DNA of 64,000 nucleotides, taken from assembly GCA_024180945.1 (NCBI GenBank), contig JAKSGN010000036.1, positions 558,001 to 622,000 of the forward strand. The letters are read 5' to 3'. Source of the stretch: Macrophomina tecta. Lineage: Eukaryota > Ascomycota > Dothideomycetes > Botryosphaeriales > Botryosphaeriaceae. Numbering within the stretch: the stretch's first letter is position 1; each line of letters begins with the position of its first letter. Shown in pieces: positions 35,501 to 45,443 of this stretch. Under the pieces are notes generated by a model that was not told where the DNA came from, searched no databases, and saw only the letters and a program-made list of their open reading frames with translations. The position numbers and the translations under genes were made by a program.

Positions 35501-35837
35501 CGCTCGCCGCTCTCATGCAGGCTACCCTTGACGTCGAGTTCCTCGCGCAGACGCTGGGCAACTATACGACGGACAAGGCTAGCGAAATTCAGAGCGCCAT
35601 CTATCTGGCGCTGGACGAGCGGACGGACAATGATGCGAGGGTAAAGTTGCAGACCGAGTTGGGTGAGTTGAGGGTCATTCTGAAGAAGTTAAGGGAGGCG
35701 ACCAAGAGTGAATTGTGAGTTCCTCCTTTCCCTCCTCTCATGTGGTTTAAGATGTCGCATCGATGCTAACAGAAGATTGCAGTGCTTGTTTTAAAAGGCA
35801 GAGGAGCCATACTAAGTCGGAGCGGCCGACTTCGTGA
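32570..35837 (+). CDS. SEC5: Exocyst complex subunit Sec5
   Basis: Exons are 32570-32900, 32953-35039, 35125-35714 and 35783-35837; 1020 residues. The N-terminus has the Sec5 signature LLEHYNLKTLYPSEWP, followed by RFLLSSTTFNPGLFLSQVHS and RSIEKKSASLKVLVESNFER; the remainder is the long helical-bundle rod of exocyst subunits. The exocyst tethers Golgi-derived secretory vesicles to the plasma membrane at hyphal tips and septa. The last exon is chosen because a strong GTGAGT donor at 35715, a GCTAAC branch site and a TTGCAG acceptor join in phase to a basic Cys-containing tail (ACFKRQRSHTKSERPTS). If that intron is retained, translation stops at once (TGA lies within the donor), giving 1003 residues. 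Divergent from IDH2. Confidence 0.93.
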
Positions 35838-36107
35838 TTGCTCGGTGGAAGGAACGGGTGTTGGTAGATCATTCGTGAGGCAAGGCGCTGTGTAGTTGCG
35901 GTAGATTCCAATAGCGAATACCCCTTTTCTTGAGGTAGAAACTTTGTCTTCACCCCGCAGGGGTCCTTTTCACCGGGTGTTTCTAAAGGGACTTTGAATT
36001 TCGCCATTATGATTAGTCCCCATCTTCGTTTTCCACCGCCCCAATCAAACGACAATCTGCTCAATTTTCTCCAAGATCTAATTGGGCTAAAGTAAGCATT
36101 TATACTG

Positions 36108-37244
36108 TCAATGTTGAGAATGAAGTCTTACTCTCTTAATATACCGCACCCCTACTATGACACCGTCCTCATCTTCTTCATCCTCTAAATCCCCAAATGT
36201 CACATTCCCCTGATCTAGGCATGTGAGGCACGCAACTACAACCTCCGTATACAATTCTCCCATCCTGCTCGGCATCTCCTGGGCCGCCCAATTCTGAAGA
36301 TACTGCTTAACCGCCCACGGCTTCAATGACGGCGAAGTCCGCTCACACTTCCGCCCGCGTCCCCATTTCAGCGTCCTCAGCAACCGCCGCAGAACAGGGC
36401 TCGTATCGCACAAAGGACGCCCACAGCCCGATCACCAGCATGCACACCCCGAGACTGTACACGTCGTGCCGCACATTGTAATTCGCCTGTGCCAGCTAGC
36501 CCTGCTGGAGCGGGTGCCGGTACAGGTTCCGCTCGCGCACGTCGTCGTCGCCGCGCGTCGTGGTGCTGCCTTGCTCTTCCCGGAGTTCTTCGAAGCCGAT
36601 CAGCGACGCCCCGCCGAGCGAGGCGGTGGAGGTGGGTTCGGAATAGCAAGACGCTTTCGGACCGGATGTTTTTGTTGACGAAGTGCAGGCTGTGGAGGAA
36701 GATGTCGTTCCGGGCGACAGCGGTGGCGAGGGAGATTTCGTTGGCGAGGGAGACGGTGGCGCTGGGTTGGGAGAGGGCGGCGCAGAGGGTCCGGATGGAG
36801 GTGAGAGCGCTGGGGATGTTGAAGACTAGTTGGTGCTCGGACGGGGCTTCGGGGTCGTCCGATGTCTGCAACACTCCGGTGCAAGACAGGAGACCAGATG
36901 TGCCGAGCTCCATGCCGGAGAGCTTGTGGGCCAAGGTCCGGACTTGGTTTCGGTCACTGAGCGGGGGGCTCTGTCGATCGGGATGCGGTTTCCCGAGGAG
37001 GCGTAGAGAGCAATTTGCGCTTCCGAGAATGGGATCCTTCCCTCAGCCATACGGTTGATACTCGATTGATCCATGATGGCCGGCGTGTGGTGAGCGTCAT
37101 TGGATATTGAAGGCCCTTTTGAGCAGCCTTGAGTTTTTGTACTTGTGCCACTGCTCGATTCGCTGCTGGGTCGACCATGGCAATGGATTTCTCAACCGAT
37201 GGAGACCGAACCATTGCTATTACATGCCATGAGTCGTTAAACAC
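36108..37244 (-). pseudogene. Decayed HeLo-associated pseudokinase-type gene
   Basis: Pieces of one protein lie in different frames on the minus strand: MDQSSINRMAEGRIPFSEAQ (from 37074), then AHKLSGMELGTSGLLSCTGV through the pseudokinase-like LVFNIPSALTSIRTLCAALS and IFLHSLHFVNKNIRSESVLL (36934 to about 36650), then in a third frame LIGFEELREEQG, RNLYRHPLQQ, a stop, NYNVRHDVYSLGVCMLVIGL, and finally in another frame MPSRMGELYTEVVVACLTCL (to about 36130). At least three frame changes and one internal stop are visible. Intact relatives in Pezizomycotina carry this kinase-like domain, often behind an N-terminal HeLo/prion-inhibition domain, and belong to the incompatibility and cell-death protein world. 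This copy cannot make a complete protein. Confidence 0.75.
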
Positions 37245-38156
37245 CCTCTGTCATGTTTCAAATCGTGTAGAATGCGTTCGAGAGAGAATTTGCCCTAAGT
37301 AGCAGAGTTCTACCTGCTAAAACGGCTGGCCTTCCTTTCAGCGGCACTAAGAGTAGTTCCTCCGATGGAAGATCCCATTACATCATCTATCTTGGCAACC
37401 ATTATCTCCTGATCTTTCATGGTGCGGTAAATGAGGAGGCAACTCATCCTAGTGGTCTCGGAGGAATGTGATTTGCATCTCCATTGCGTACCAGATATTA
37501 ATATAATATAAGCCTATTATAAGGTCTATTCGTTCTCCCGCTAGAATGTCTCTTATAGACTAGTTCTTAAAGCTTTATTAACGTAATCGTAATATGCCTA
37601 GGTTATACTTAAAAAGGTGGTCGACAATATTAGCGTCCTTTAGTATTAAGAGAACTTTGGTTCGGGAGCTCCCTCTTCTATTTTCGCTAACGGTGGTATA
37701 TAACCTTAAAAGCTCCGACGTCTAGATAATCGCATCCGAGAGTTAAAAGTTGCTTTACAAGCGAGTGTGCCTGAATAACAAGCTGGAAATTCTAGAAAGT
37801 GGCTTATGCGATCTTAAACGGTTGGAAAAGTACCGCGTATCATATACAGGTAAGTCTAAGAGTTTTTAGGATAATGTAATGCTGATCATGTGAATATTAG
37901 ATAACGTAGAGTCCGAACCCCTTTCATGTTCCACCTTTCGATACGAGATCTCCCCAAAAATGGAGCATACCGATGAAGAGCCAGGGCCTCCACCAGCACT
38001 GTCCTTAGCCGATGATCCTTGTCTAGAGTCGGATGCATCATCCTCAGACATATTGTAGGTAGCAGAAGTCGATACGGCATCCTTTCTCTGCGAACCCTGT
38101 TGTATGAATATACATTATAAAAAGAACCTAGAGTGCTCTCCGCTTTAAAGGAAGCC
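37245..38156. other. AT-rich, RIP-like patch
   Basis: From about 37490 to 37880 the sequence is much richer in A/T and TpA steps (TATTAATATAATATAAGCC and similar) than any other long stretch of the window, with stops in all frames. This is what repeat-induced point mutation leaves in dead transposon copies. No terminal repeats or recognisable element remain. 37900-38156 is ordinary spacer. Confidence 0.5.
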
Positions 38157-38597
38157 TTAGAGCTTTGAAGTCCGTCTTGGTTGACTCTGTTCTTCGTTGC
38201 TGAATCGGTACACGATGTCTTCAAATTTACTCTCTGGAAAGATGTAAAGCCACTTTAGTTCCTCTCCGTCGCCACAGAACACCCCATGCTCTGCATCCCC
38301 GGGTATCCAAATGATCATGTTCTTGCTCACTCTCTGTCTTGCTCCATCGATTTCAACCTCCCCGCTTCCGGATAGGACATAGTATATCTCGGCTTGTTTA
38401 TGTCGGTGAAGTGCGAGTGAACCGTTCGAAGGACAAACTGCGATACCAGCACTGAGGGCATCTGTGGGCGTGGTCGGGGCAGAGAGGAGGGTATGCCAGG
38501 TGGTATTGCCTCGGGATGATTCTGCGAAAGAGGATGACGGGTTTTTGGAGAGATCTTCCAAGTGAAGGAAACACTGCTTGCAATGCGATGCAGACAT
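38157..38597 (-). CDS. Cupin-domain protein
   Basis: A single exon encodes 146 residues from the Met at 38597 (MSASHCKQCF); an in-frame Met 30 codons upstream (38687) has a less convincing leader. The protein is essentially one cupin_2 domain. Motif 1, LALHRHKQAEIYYVLSGSGE, supplies the metal ligands H64, H66 and E70; motif 2, IWIPGDAEHGVF, supplies H104. The last segment (WLYIFPESKFEDIVYRF) completes the barrel. Similar single-cupin proteins bind a metal and range from lyases and isomerases to regulators, so no reaction can be assigned. Its setting, between a pseudogene/RIP-like patch and a Baeyer-Villiger monooxygenase, suggests accessory metabolism. Confidence 0.82.
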   Translation of the reverse strand: MSASHCKQCFLHLEDLSKNPSSSFAESSRGNTTWHTLLSAPTTPTDALSAGIAVCPSNGSLALHRHKQAEIYYVLSGSGEVEIDGARQRVSKNMIIWIPGDAEHGVFCGDGEELKWLYIFPESKFEDIVYRFSNEEQSQPRRTSKL

Positions 38598-40125
38598 TTT
38601 ATTGCTCTCTTGATGTTTGTTTTCGTACGGTGCAATCGATGCGGAGCAGGCACTTATCAATGCGGTTCTGCGTTGAAGACACGTCATACATGGGATGATT
38701 TTTCCTGATTAGGTATGAAAATACTACGAATTGGAAGAGCCTTAACGTCATATCGCGTCAAGATGGACAATGATATCATTAGTTCCTTCCAAGATAGCAA
38801 AGGCAGGCGGATGGAAATGCGGTCGAATGGAAGCCCAACGAATCACGGCCTACCTCGGCTTTAATACACCCCACCCGGCAGAAGGGCTACCACATATTGT
38901 TTCTGTTATCCATACTGCTAGAAATGGGATTTACCACATCATCTGCCGGCTATGATGGCTTGCTCGACGGAAGGTCAGCAGCGTAAAAATCGAGACACGG
39001 TTGCGTTTACGTCATAAATGACAGCCAAGCCGACGTTAGATTAAGATTCCGCGACGACTAAGCCCACTATTAACAACCCTTCCACTCCGACTAATCAGTA
39101 CAATCACTACGGGCCCGAGGCCTCGAACAGACGGGGGCCCAAAACAATTCGACATCATCGTTTTACACAGTTAAGAGGCGTGCCAGCCCACAAGCGTCAC
39201 CTCGACACCTTCCCAAACCAGGGACAACAAACTCTACTAGACCCTCGTGAGCTTTATCGACTACCATTCCCTGCCACTTCTATGCGACAGCTGTCCTCGG
39301 GGGTTGATCTCCCTTATCCGTACGATCTGCAGCCTCAAAAGCTCCACCAACCTGACTACGATCTACACTACGGGGAACCCACAGATCCCAATGGATATCC
39401 TGGCCCGGACACCCAGCCAACATCCTGGCAAGGCCGGTAAGGGGAGAAGGGCACGGGCGTCCCAAGCTTGGGGATACGCGCATCTGACCGCGCTGATTGA
39501 TAGCCATCGCGGGGCTGGGAAATACATTGGAGCGACTGTGCATAATACCAGACTTTATGTCCGGAAATCGAAGCCCTAGTACCCGTTAAGAGATTAACAT
39601 CCAGCGAGTATTTAGACGTAGAAAGGTAATGGAGGCGGGCTAGCCTGCCATAGTAGGGGAGTGGCGTCAGCGCAGGAAGCTTGGCGCTATGAAAACGGCA
39701 CGAACGGGCTCGCTCAAGCCGTCAACAACTCAAAGGAAGCCCTGTCAACCAAGGCTGCGCAAAATAGAGTAATTTGTTCGGGACTCCCTGCTTCCGCGCG
39801 GTTCTACGCCGGTGAAGCATTCTGTGTGAAGGAAACGGCAACACACGCGCCACTCCCATGGCGTAGGTGTTGGGAGGGTATCTACAGTGAACGTCAGTGA
39901 CTTCATCAGCAGACCATATTCAAGCGTAAGCTTCTTATTTCGGAAAGAGACAGCTGTTCAAATTGTCGAACCCAACAGGCAGAGCAAAAAACACAGCCCC
40001 AAGACGCACATGATACAAAAAACATTGAATTACGTTAGAATTAAGTCAAAGACGATGAACAGCGTGTTGGACACCTATCTTTCTTCTGCAGGCACCTATC
40101 TTTATATCAAAAACACATCATTATC
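38598..40125. other. Gene-poor spacer
   Basis: I support no gene in 1.5 kb. An 86-residue frame at 39180-39440 and an overlapping 110-residue frame at 39247-39579 are hydrophilic and without domains. The sequence is of mixed composition with no repeat structure that I can see. Confidence 0.45.
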
Positions 40126-42016
40126 TCAACTCACACTCAGCTTCTCCACACCAAGCCCTCCCTTATCCGCCTTCCACCCTTGGAAGTCATTCTCCAAGCT
40201 ATCGTGCAACGTCTTGATATACGCCGGCATACCGCCCGCCCTGTGTGAGACACGTTAGCACATATCACCTCCACGACCCTCTCCATCCAAGGAGACAAAA
40301 GGGAATGTGCCCAAAAACCAAAATAAAAATAAAAAAAAAAAGTTAAACTCACCAATTCAGCGGCTCAACCCTCCTCCCCGGGATATTCGCGCCCTGGTAC
40401 CAACTCTTCGCGCGGGGAAACAAGCTCTTCTCCCACTTCTCCCTCACCCTCCTCCCCCACTCCTCCTCGACCTCCTTCTTCGGCTCGAACCGCTCGATTT
40501 CGTTCTTCGTAAGCATCTGCAGAGCCCTATCAATCCACTCCGCCTGCACCGCCGTACACGTCGGGCCATTGCTGAAGGCCGTCGGAGCCTGGGGTCCGTA
40601 GGTGAAGAAAAGATTCGGGAAGCCGTGCAGGCCGATGCCCATGGCGGTCTTGAGGCCATCCTGCCAGTGCTGGGCTATGGTTTCACCCTGGGCGTTGCGG
40701 ATGTTGAGTTGGCCGAGCGAACCGGTTACGGCGTCGAAGCCAGTGGCGAGGACGATCATGTCGAATTCCTTATGTTCGCCATCCTTGGTGCGTATACCCG
40801 TCTCGGTAATGGCGTCGATAGGGTTGGTTTTGAGATCGACCAGGTCGACGTGAGGGAGGGAGACGACCTCGTAGAAATTCTGCTCGAGCGACGGGCGCTT
40901 GGTGCCCCAGGGGTGCGGTTTCTGCTTGGGGGCGAGTAGTTCTGCTTTGCGTGGGTCCGGCACGCGGCGCTGGACGGAACGGCGCCAGAAGTCGTAGGCG
41001 GCGTCGTTGGCGGCGTCGTCGAAGAGCATGTCGCGGTAACCGCCGAGCCAGTACTTGAAGCCACCCTCTTCGATGAGGAGTTTGTGGAAGAAGGCTTCGC
41101 GCTGCTCGGGCGTGTCGTCGAAGGTGTCGCGCTCGACCCACTCGTACGTGAAGCCCGCGAAGGTCTCGTAACACTTCTGGAGCGCACGGTCGTATTCGCC
41201 GGCAGCCTTTTTCTTCTCTTCCTCTTCGGGGTCAAGCGGGCGCTGGTTCATTGGGAGGCAGTAGTTGGGCGTGCGTTGGTAGATGGTGAGCTGCGAAGCG
41301 AGCGGCCCGGCTTCTTGGATGGTTTGGATGCCGCTGGCACCGGTGCCGACGACGGCAATGCGCTTGTTCTTGAGGCTGACGCCCCATTGCGGCCAGACTG
41401 CAGTGTGATATAGTTCCCCTTGGAAGTCACCAAGCCCTTTGATCTTAGGGACGTACTTCTTCGCCGCAAAACCGATCGCGGGGATGAGCCAGCGGCAGTA
41501 GACTTGAGTGCCATCCGTACATTCGACCAGCCACTTCCTCTTGCCTTCATCAAACTGTGCGCCATCGACACAGCGGTTATACTCGATATCTTTCAGAAGA
41601 TCCCATTTCTGCTCCACGTACTGAAAGTACCGCTTCAGCTCCCTCCAGTCCGAGTAGCGTTCCTTGAAGGTAAAGCCTTTATAGAGTTCACTATCGAAGA
41701 GTTGGTAGATTGGGCTGTCGCTGTCCACCCGGGCGCCCGGGTACTGATTCCAATGCCAAATGCCGCCTGCTCAATTTCTCAGTGATCAGCGTAGTTTATT
41801 CGAGCAGAGAGACAAGAGTTACCTGATCCGCTTCCTTTCTCGAAAATCTTCGCGGACAGGCCCTGTTTCCGTAGCCTGTAGAGATTCAGCTTTGTACAAG
41901 GGAACTTATCAAGAAGGGTCAGACCTGTTCATGATATTAAAAGCCGCAAAGCCTGCGCCGATCACGAGGACATCCAGTTCACGGATGCCCTCAGGCGCAT
42001 TCTGAATAGAGCCCAT
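40126..42016 (-). CDS. Flavin-containing Baeyer-Villiger monooxygenase
   Basis: Exons are 42016-41925, 41875-41823, 41766-40353 and 40240-40126; 557 residues. The FAD-binding Rossmann motif VLVIGAGFAAFN starts at residue 17, GGIWHWNQYPGARVDS follows, the fingerprint FQGELYHTAVWP is at 163-174, the NADP-binding VVGTGASGIQ comes next, and VLATGFDAVTGS after that. This combination identifies the type I Baeyer-Villiger monooxygenases (cyclohexanone/steroid-monooxygenase-like), which insert oxygen next to a ketone using NADPH and O2. The last exon restores the expected end, EPLNWAGGMPAYIKTL; without it the frame stops directly at the intron donor (TTGGTGAGT). The acceptor of intron 1 was chosen as CTACAG because an earlier AG would bring in a stop. 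Substrate unknown; the cupin and P450 nearby would suit a catabolic or secondary-metabolite role. Confidence 0.93.
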
Positions 42017-43036
42017 GGCTGATGTGGATACTCCGGCGGAGGGGTATACCGATGACGTATGAGGAAGAGGAGCTGGTTGTGGAAATCGACGGCGGACGAG
42101 AGGCGACAACGCTGGTAGATAAAGACGTAAGCAGCCGCGGTCGGAAGGAAAGTGCCCCTCCTGGTCTCGACTCGAGCATGACCTGCATTGCGGATCTTGC
42201 GAGCTGGGCCTACGAGCGTGAGGGGAACTCGTGGTTTTGCAGGGACCAGGGTGGATGCCGGCTCCGCACTTGGATCCCCCTCTACCGACTACCTGTCTTC
42301 CCTTGCATGCTGCGGTAAGCTTTTCTGTCACGCTGATCTCGTTATCTCCGCCAATCCCAACCGTGAGGGGCCGATGGTGTTTTTAGTAGCGTTGGCAAAG
42401 CCTTGTTGTTTCTTTCAGGCATTTCCGTCTGTCCTGCAGTGGCCCGTGAATGAGATACGGAAGTGGAGCAGGCGCATGATGGTGGGGCTGCCATTGGATA
42501 GCGTCTCTTTTGTTCGCAGATACGAGGCACCCATCGTCTAGACATGATACCTGCGTGCATATGCCGCATCCAGGAAGCCGGATATGCTCGGGAGAATTGA
42601 CGTGGCATGCATCATAGAGGTGAGAACTGGTATTTTGGCGCGGGAATTCGGATAACTTGCTCTAGCTGCATGTGTTTAGTGGAAGTGGCACGGTTGGCTG
42701 CAATGCGGGGCCCCAGGCTGTGACTGCGGGGTGAGCGATTGGGCTCGAGTCAGTCACGATTGCATGATCCGAGCCGATCGATACAGACGGGCTGCTGTAG
42801 AACGCGACGCGAAAGTAGGACACGTGCCCGCCCGACACGGAGAATATGGCACGATCGAGACCAGGAAAGACACAGTTCAAGGTTCTCTCGGGGTAACGAT
42901 TTACAGCAAGACGAGCATCTGAAGCGTATCGAGGTAAGGAATCCTTGTCCGATACAGAAACAGCCGAACATAGCCTCTGCTGCAGCTCAGAAAAGGCTGA
43001 CGATTGGAAGCTCCTCCAAGCGGAAAATTGTAGCGC
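42017..43036. other. Spacer upstream of the monooxygenase
   Basis: Contains the monooxygenase promoter and the 3' flank of the next minus-strand gene. No gene or motif was recognised. Confidence 0.45.
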
Positions 43037-43816
43037 TCAGTCGAGCTGCGGACCCGCATCGGATGCCGCAGCCCTTTTCAAAGCCTCGATCCTTTCGTCC
43101 AGCAGCCACCTGGCGTAGGCTCTGTGCAGCCTCGCGGTCCACTCTGGTATCGTCTTCTGGTTCTTCCCTTCGTCCTTGATCCACTCGTAGTCATGCGCGC
43201 TGGCAAACCTGACCTCGACGGTGCCATCGTGGCCGACCTCACCGACGCTCATCTCATGTCTGCCTCCGCTCATCATCCGCCACGGGTAGCCCCAGTCCAA
43301 GGCAGCTTTGCGGAAGAATGCCACAACGTGCACGGGCATTGTCCACTTCACGAGCAGCGGCGTGGGGGAGGTGAGCGGGCGAAGAAAGGCCGACGACGGC
43401 TGCGATGGCGGACGGACGACTTCGAGGCCGCCATGAATCAGAGCCTGTTTCGCGTGAAAGCCGCGCTCACCAAGGTCGCCCGGGCCGTGCGAAAAGCGGC
43501 CGAAGAGCTTGCCCTCCAGCTGGAGCATGGGCGACTCGAGGAAGTGCTTGGCCCACGCTTCTTCCGGGCTCAGCTTGCGGCCATCGGGCCCGTGGTGCTT
43601 CAGCAGAGGTTCCACTGGCACATTGCCGGCGTAGACGTCGACATGCGGCGTGTGGTGCGTTACCGGATACGAAGGAGTCCTCAGCGCGGTGGTGGAAGAG
43701 GTTTCGGGATTCAGGCGAGGGTATTTGGCTTCGAGACGATTGACCGTTGTGTAGACATAGTAAGCAGGCGGGGCGGTGATCAGAGTAGTGATGACAAGAG
43801 CGCGTGGCAGTGGCAT
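43037..43816 (-). CDS. Membrane-anchored protein of unknown function
   Basis: A single exon encodes 259 residues from the Met at 43816 (MPLPRALVITTLITAPPAYY); an in-frame Met nine codons upstream is possible. One N-terminal hydrophobic segment (about 5-24) would anchor the protein. The remainder is soluble, with recurring conserved-looking text: HTPHVDVYAGNVPVEPLLKH, EEAWAKHFLESPMLQLEGKL, then VHVVAFFRKAALDWGYPW and SVGEVGHDGTVEVRFASAHD. It reads as a real, single-domain protein like hypothetical proteins known in other filamentous fungi, but I cannot name the family or function. It is on the same strand as the monooxygenase, 1 kb upstream of it. Confidence 0.8.
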   Translation of the reverse strand: MPLPRALVITTLITAPPAYYVYTTVNRLEAKYPRLNPETSSTTALRTPSYPVTHHTPHVDVYAGNVPVEPLLKHHGPDGRKLSPEEAWAKHFLESPMLQLEGKLFGRFSHGPGDLGERGFHAKQALIHGGLEVVRPPSQPSSAFLRPLTSPTPLLVKWTMPVHVVAFFRKAALDWGYPWRMMSGGRHEMSVGEVGHDGTVEVRFASAHDYEWIKDEGKNQKTIPEWTARLHRAYARWLLDERIEALKRAAASDAGPQLD

Positions 43817-44409
43817 TGTGGCGTGCTGATGGACATATTCCACGATGCCGGCAAGGTGAGTTTATGGGGGGTGGGAGCTCTGGCGATGTCGGGTGATCGC
43901 CGCGGCGTAGCTGGCAAGCAAGGGTCCAGCCACCTAGGGGAATTCGTGGCCAGGACGACGGTGGCCCGCCTACACACCAGTCTTCTGTTCCCTGACCGCG
44001 CACATCTGCACTCCTTGCCAACATCACCGTAATTTCATCAAACACTGATCCGCCAGACACAGGACGACCATTTGCGCTTCTGAGGAGGCCCACGCTGCGT
44101 CGTCTGGGCATGATGAAAAAAACCCACGACTGCTCAAGGGCGGCGCAAAAGTCACGGTGGACAAATTCGGTCGTGTCTTCGGCTCAGATGTGGTGTCGCT
44201 TATGCTTTCTTTAACTCCCAGAAATCCACTTTCTTCCAAATACGTTGGATGAAGTCGAGTGGAACTTGAAAGCTGGATGAAAAGACATCGTCTTGGACGC
44301 ACATTTCCATGGAATGGCTCCCTTACACTTGGAAAAGACTTCCGAGTGTCACATGTAGTGAGCCTACGTACTCCTGTTAGGGAGAAGAGGGACTGACAGC
44401 TCAAACAGC
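43817..44409. other. Spacer
   Basis: Upstream of the membrane-anchored gene; nothing specific was recognised. Confidence 0.4.
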
Positions 44410-45356
44410 TTGATAGCCATCGATGGCCTGTGGGGTCATGCATTTGGATCTTCAAGAAGAAATGAGGATCTTACGTGTGGCTCTGCGACAGCCCCCCAGA
44501 AGTTCTCCGAAAAACGCGGATGTTCATCAACGGATACGACTCACATCTTGAAGGCTGCCAATCGTTCCAAAACCTCAACAACCTCGGAAGCAAGTCTCAA
44601 GTTGCTGTCAAGACCATCAATCGCAATCCCAGCTTCGAGTCTCGTCGCGCAACTGTGCTGAGTGGCCATAGCTTTGGCAGAATTGTTCCGAAACAAGGAG
44701 ACATATGGCAAACGTCTGGCCCGTCAGTTGTTCCAGTTGATCGGACTTCTGCAGCCCACGGAAGACACTGGGAAGCCGGCGATAATTTCACACATCCTGT
44801 GGATCGGACAAATTCCGAGTTGGTCAAGTTTGCCCACACAAACCATGGTACATACATATAGTATTGTCAGAGATGCTCTCATGCAATTCCAAGGAAGGGC
44901 TGACGACAGGCCCAATAATTTTTAGTTTCTAATATTCAATACAGTGGAAGCTGTTTATGATTCTTCTTTAGGTTTCAAACTGTTCAATCAGTTAACCGTC
45001 GATGAAATAGGTTTGCACGTCCTGCCCAAGTAGACTAGAGAGTGCTTGCTAACCATTTCACAAGCAATGCCTACGATCATTCGCTTTTCCTAAGCAAAGC
45101 TAGAGATGGGATCAGATCTGTACAGCGTCTGACCTCACTCTCACACGCTGCGGAGTATGGCAATCGTGAGGTTGTGAGAGTTTACCAGACTCGTCTGTGT
45201 ACCGCTGCCGATCAGCCAGTCAACAATGGACATACACCTCTGGATCACGCTAAATTTGGTAATATGGGGAAGCACTGGGATGAAAGCTTCCGCATTACCG
45301 TGAAGTATTTGGAAGAGAGGGCGAGCGGCCAAACATGGTGCAATATGTCTCTATGA
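44410..45356 (+). pseudogene. Decayed lipase-like / ankyrin-repeat gene
   Basis: One frame near 44515-44700 reads RMFINGYDSHLEGCQSFQNL, then SGHSFGRIVPKQ, a degraded alpha/beta-hydrolase stretch (GHSxG-type) like that at the N-terminus of many fungal NACHT/ankyrin proteins. From about 45140 another frame reads LSHAAEYGNREVVRVYQT, then VNNGHTPLDHAKFGNMGK, which is ankyrin-repeat sequence. Between them frames change and stops occur, and there is no room for the NACHT and further ankyrin repeats expected, so most of the middle is deleted. It is the second broken gene of the fungal allorecognition type within 10 kb. Limits are approximate. Confidence 0.55.
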
Positions 45357-45443
45357 CTGCGCATCTCTGGGTATCAGGATTCTCTCGAAAGATGCAAGAC
45401 CTCGGTTCGTTTCATAACCTTTGTCTCGTGTAATCCCACCGTC

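Noticed and set aside
39180..39579. Two overlapping small plus-strand frames
   Set aside because: No domain, no good start context, and the frames overlap each other in DNA without coding character.
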